NCBI GenBank assembly: GCA_903886165.1
Contig: CAISLL010000096.1
Location: 1-8,816 of the forward strand
Reading direction: 5' to 3'
DNA length: 8,816 bases
From: an uncultured beta proteobacterium
Lineage (GTDB): Bacteria; Pseudomonadota; Gammaproteobacteria; Burkholderiales; Burkholderiaceae_C
The position numbers were made by a program, and so were the translations under genes. This document shows, in pieces, positions 6,082 through 8,816 of the stretch. The notes under the pieces are model-generated. The model was not told the DNA's origin. It did not search any database and saw only the letters and a program-made list of their open reading frames with translations. Each line of letters begins with the position of its first letter. The stretch's first letter is position 1.

Positions 6082-7947
6082 ATGGCTTTACTTCAAATCT
6101 CCGAACCGGGGCAAGCGCCCAACCCGCATGAACGGCGCATTGCCATTGGCATTGACCTGGGCACCACCCACTCGCTGGTGGCCAGTGTGCGCCATGGCGT
6201 GGCCGAATGTTTGCCGGATGCCCAAGGGCGGGTGATCTTGCCCTCAGTGGTGCGTTACCTGGCCGGCGGTGGGCGGCAGATTGGTGACGATGCGGTGGCC
6301 GGCGGCCTGCAAGACCCGGAAAACACCATTGCCTCAGTCAAGCGCTTCATGGGGCGCAGCCTGAAAGACGTGGCCCTGGCTGCCAAGCTGCCGTACCAGT
6401 TTGTCGATCATCCCGGCATGCTGGGTATCCAGACCGTGCACGGTGAAAAGTCGCCGGTAGAGGTCAGTGCCGACATCTTGGCCACTTTGCGGTACCGCGC
6501 TGAAGACACTTTCAATGACGATGTATATGGCGCAGTGATCACGGTGCCTGCCTACTTTGACGATGCCCAGCGCCAAGCCACCAAAGACGCGGCGCAGCTG
6601 GCTGGACTGAATGTGTTGCGTCTCATCAATGAGCCCACTGCCGCAGCCATTGCGTATGGTCTGGATAACGCCAGCGAAGGCATTTACGCCATTTATGACC
6701 TGGGTGGCGGCACTTTTGACATCTCCATCCTCCGGCTCACCCAAGGTGTGTTTGAGGTGGTGGCCACCGGTGGCGACTCGGCCCTGGGCGGTGACGACTA
6801 CGACCACGCCCTGGCCGATTGGGTTCTGGCAAAAACTGGTGCCGGGTCCATGGACAGCGCCAGCCCGGTCGATAAGGCCACCCTCAAAGCCGTGGCCAGG
6901 AATTGCAAGGAATGTTTGTCTGCTACAGATTGTGTAGCTTTTGACGCAACCGCAACAAGATCTAGAGTAATTATTGAAGTGAAATGCTCGGATTTTGAGT
7001 CTGCCACCAGCGCGCTGACCGCCCGCACCCTGAATGCAGTGCGCAAGGTGTTGCGAGATGCCAAGCTCACCGTGCAGGATGTCAAAGGGGTGGTGATGGT
7101 CGGTGGCTCCACCCGAATGCCGCAAATCCAGAAGGCTGTGGGTGATTTTTTTGGTAAAGCCCCGTTGAACAACCTGAACCCCGATGAAGTGGTGGCGCTT
7201 GGCGCGGCCATTCAGGCGAATCAGCTGGCGGGCAACAATCCCGGTGGTGATTTGCTGCTGCTGGACGTGATCCCGCTGTCTTTGGGCATCGAGACCATGG
7301 GTGGCCTGGCTGAGCGCATTGTGTTGCGCAATGAAACCATCCCAACCGCCAAGGCGCAGGATTTCACCACCTACATTGACGGCCAGACCGCGCTGGCGCT
7401 GCATGTGGTACAGGGCGAGCGTGATTTGGTGACGGATTGCCGCAGCCTGGCGCGGTTTGAGTTGCGCGGTATTCCGCCGATGGCTGCAGGTGCAGCGCGT
7501 ATCCGGGTCACGTTCACGGTGGATGCCGACGGCCTTTTGAGTGTGGCCGCGCGTGAACAGATCAGTGGTGTCGAGGCACAAATCTCGGTCAAACCGTCTT
7601 ATGGTCTGGCCGATGATCAGATTGCCCGCATGCTGCAGGAAAGCTTCACCACCGCAGAGGCCGACATGCAGGCGCGTGCCGTGACCGAGGCGCGGGTCGA
7701 TGCCGACCGCATGATTTTGGCCACAGTGAGTGCGCTGAACGCCGACGGTGACCTGCTGGACGACGCCCAACGCAGCGAGATCGACCGCCTGATGCAGGAT
7801 GTGCAGGCCGCCCGCACGCTCGAAGATGCCAAAACCATTGAAGCCATCACCCTGACCCTTGCCAAAGGCACCGAAGCCTTCGCCGCGATGCGAATGAACC
7901 GTGGCATTCAGAAGGCGCTGGCGGGCAAGAACATCGAAACTATCTAA
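6082..7947 (+). CDS. hscA: Fe-S biogenesis Hsp70 chaperone HscA
   Basis: HscA is the specialised Hsp70 that binds the LPPVK motif of IscU and, with HscB and ATP, promotes cluster transfer. The 621-aa product (E. coli 616) begins MALLQISEPG exactly like the E. coli protein, which fixes ATG 6082 over a GTG at 6034. The nucleotide-binding domain (about 1-388) shows GIDLGTTHS (23-31), NEPTAAAIAYGLD (183-195), DLGGGTFDIS (206-215) and VVMVGGSTR (337-345). The interdomain linker LLLLDVIPLS (391-400) follows, then the substrate domain and helical lid. The ribosome site is weak. Residues about 273-307 are encoded by an abruptly AT-rich stretch and contain C275, C278, C284 and C302 where E. coli HscA has Ala or Ser and no cysteines. 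The frame stays intact across it and conserved flanking residues resume on both sides, so the gene appears functional. Confidence 0.96.
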   Translation: MALLQISEPGQAPNPHERRIAIGIDLGTTHSLVASVRHGVAECLPDAQGRVILPSVVRYLAGGGRQIGDDAVAGGLQDPENTIASVKRFMGRSLKDVALAAKLPYQFVDHPGMLGIQTVHGEKSPVEVSADILATLRYRAEDTFNDDVYGAVITVPAYFDDAQRQATKDAAQLAGLNVLRLINEPTAAAIAYGLDNASEGIYAIYDLGGGTFDISILRLTQGVFEVVATGGDSALGGDDYDHALADWVLAKTGAGSMDSASPVDKATLKAVARNCKECLSATDCVAFDATATRSRVIIEVKCSDFESATSALTARTLNAVRKVLRDAKLTVQDVKGVVMVGGSTRMPQIQKAVGDFFGKAPLNNLNPDEVVALGAAIQANQLAGNNPGGDLLLLDVIPLSLGIETMGGLAERIVLRNETIPTAKAQDFTTYIDGQTALALHVVQGERDLVTDCRSLARFELRGIPPMAAGAARIRVTFTVDADGLLSVAAREQISGVEAQISVKPSYGLADDQIARMLQESFTTAEADMQARAVTEARVDADRMILATVSALNADGDLLDDAQRSEIDRLMQDVQAARTLEDAKTIEAITLTLAKGTEAFAAMRMNRGIQKALAGKNIETI

Positions 7948-8016
7948 CAACCCTGCGGGTCAGAACGCTGTGCGCAACCCATGTGCTCTGATACCAGCTG
8001 ATTAACAAAGCAACCC

Positions 8017-8355
8017 ATGCCGATCATCAAAATTTTGCCTCATGCGGAATACTGCCCTCAAGGGATCGAGGTGTCGGCCCCCGCCGGTACCTCCATTTGT
8101 GAGGCCTTGCTGGACAACCACATCAACATCGAGCACGCGTGCGAGATGAGCTGCGCCTGCACCACCTGCCATGTGATCGTGCGCGAAGGTTTTGAGTCAC
8201 TGGCGCCATCAGAAGAAAATGAAGACGACCTGCTGGACCAGGCCTGGGGCCTGGAGCCCAACTCGCGCCTGGGTTGCCAAGCCATTCTGACCCAGAAGAA
8301 TCTGGTGATAGAGATACCCAAATACACCATCAACCACGCCAAAGAGAAACACTGA
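8017..8355 (+). CDS. fdx: ISC-type [2Fe-2S] ferredoxin
   Basis: This adrenodoxin-type ferredoxin supplies electrons for cluster assembly on IscU. The 112-aa product (E. coli 111) has the cluster ligands C42, C48, C51 (in CEMSCACTTCH) and C87, plus the conserved non-ligand C46. It also shows the acidic stretch SEENEDD (65-71), expected for partner docking, and the family ending PKYTINHA. It lies 69 bp after hscA, and only a weak ribosome site is visible upstream. No iscX follows; the next gene is dnaQ. The residue pattern is unambiguous for the isc-linked ferredoxin rather than a plant-type one. Confidence 0.96.
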   Translation: MPIIKILPHAEYCPQGIEVSAPAGTSICEALLDNHINIEHACEMSCACTTCHVIVREGFESLAPSEENEDDLLDQAWGLEPNSRLGCQAILTQKNLVIEIPKYTINHAKEKH

Positions 8356-8384
8356 TCCAGCGAGAAACCGCGCCATCCGTCGTT

Positions 8385-8422
8385 GCCGTGCTCACCGGGC
8401 ATTGAACCCGGTTGTGCGCGGC
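8385..8422. terminator. Stem-loop after fdx, possible operon end
   Basis: GCCGTGC (8385-8391) pairs with GCGCGGC (8416-8422, one G-T pair), and ACCGGG (8394-8399) pairs with CCCGGT (8407-8412) around a 7-base loop. A second small hairpin, CGCCT-AGCC-AGGCG, follows at 8422-8435. There is no T-tract, so a classical intrinsic terminator is not shown. The position 30 bp after fdx and before dnaQ makes a transcript 3' end or a repeat remnant plausible. Confidence 0.3.
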
Positions 8423-8485
8423 GCCTAGCCAGGCGAGGTTATCGCTGGCCAGTGATTAATGATATTGCCAACTTCACTTTGATTC

Positions 8486-8816
8486 ATGCGCCAAATTTTC
8501 CTCGACACCGAAACCACCGGCCTGTCTGCCGACAACGGTGACCGCATCATTGAGATTGGCTGTGTGGAGATGTTGCACCGCAAACTCACCGGCAACAACC
8601 GCCACTTTTATGTCAATCCGGGGCGTGACAGCCATGACGAGGCGCTCAAGGTGCACGGCATCACCAGCGAGTTCTTGAAGGACAAGCCGAAATTTTCAGA
8701 GGTGGCACAAGACCTGCTGGACTACCTGAAAGACGCGCATGTGGTGATTCACAACGCGCCGTTTGACCTGGGCTTCCTGAACATGGAATTTGCCTTGCTG
8801 CGTCAGCCGCCGGTGA
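8486..8816 (+). CDS. dnaQ: DNA polymerase III epsilon subunit, 3'-5' proofreading exonuclease (partial, runs off right edge)
   Basis: Epsilon is the proofreading exonuclease of the replicative polymerase core. Only the first 110 codons are in the window. The protein starts MRQIFLDTETTGL, giving exonuclease motif I with catalytic D7 and E9. Motif II is seen as HNAPFDLGFLNMEF (89-102) with catalytic D94. Motif III and the C-terminal polymerase-binding tail lie beyond the edge. ATG 8486 is the natural start by comparison with E. coli DnaQ, although no good Shine-Dalgarno precedes it. A weak AT-rich stretch (8455-8466) could hold its promoter. A DnaQ-like exonuclease other than the polymerase subunit is possible but less likely. 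Confidence 0.92.
   Translation, partial: MRQIFLDTETTGLSADNGDRIIEIGCVEMLHRKLTGNNRHFYVNPGRDSHDEALKVHGITSEFLKDKPKFSEVAQDLLDYLKDAHVVIHNAPFDLGFLNMEFALLRQPPV

Noticed and set aside
6334..7950. Long open frame (538 codons) on the - strand opposite hscA
   Set aside because: It is rich in His, Gln and Gly as expected for an antisense shadow, with no recognisable domain; hscA on the other strand is unambiguous.

Overview
The window is a high-GC proteobacterial chromosome segment whose genes all run on the + strand. It holds uvrB, then a complete housekeeping iron-sulfur cluster operon in the order iscR-iscS-iscU-iscA-hscB-hscA-fdx, then the 5' part of dnaQ, which runs off the right edge. Protein sequences, the absence of iscX after fdx, and the style of the intergenic palindromic repeats suggest a betaproteobacterium, probably Comamonadaceae (Rhodoferax/Polaromonas-like). 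The genus is an inference from memory, not from a search.

Layout. 1-241: upstream spacer with no supported gene. 242-2368: uvrB (nucleotide excision repair). 2369-2556: isc regulatory region with two tandem type-1 IscR boxes, about three helical turns apart. 2557-3093: iscR. 3122-4342: iscS. 4466-4864: iscU. 4933-5256: iscA. 5420-5950: hscB. 6082-7947: hscA. 8017-8355: fdx. 8486-right edge: dnaQ.

How the genes work together. IscS takes sulfur from cysteine and passes it to the IscU scaffold, while Fdx supplies electrons. HscB (J-protein) and HscA (Hsp70) recognise the LPPVK motif of IscU and drive cluster release, and IscA acts as a carrier. IscR senses cluster supply and should repress the whole unit through the boxes upstream of its own gene. 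All diagnostic catalytic and ligand residues are present, so the pathway looks functional.

What is unusual. The gaps between iscS, iscU, iscA, hscB and hscA are long for an isc operon (123, 68, 163 and 131 bp), and each holds a strong stem-loop. Three of these look like different families of dispersed palindromic (REP- or MITE-like) repeats. HscA carries a sharply AT-rich patch of about 100 bp (38% GC between flanks near 70%) that encodes four cysteines, including a CxxC, in its nucleotide-binding domain. I see no undescribed multigene system; the novelty is in the spacers and in this HscA patch.
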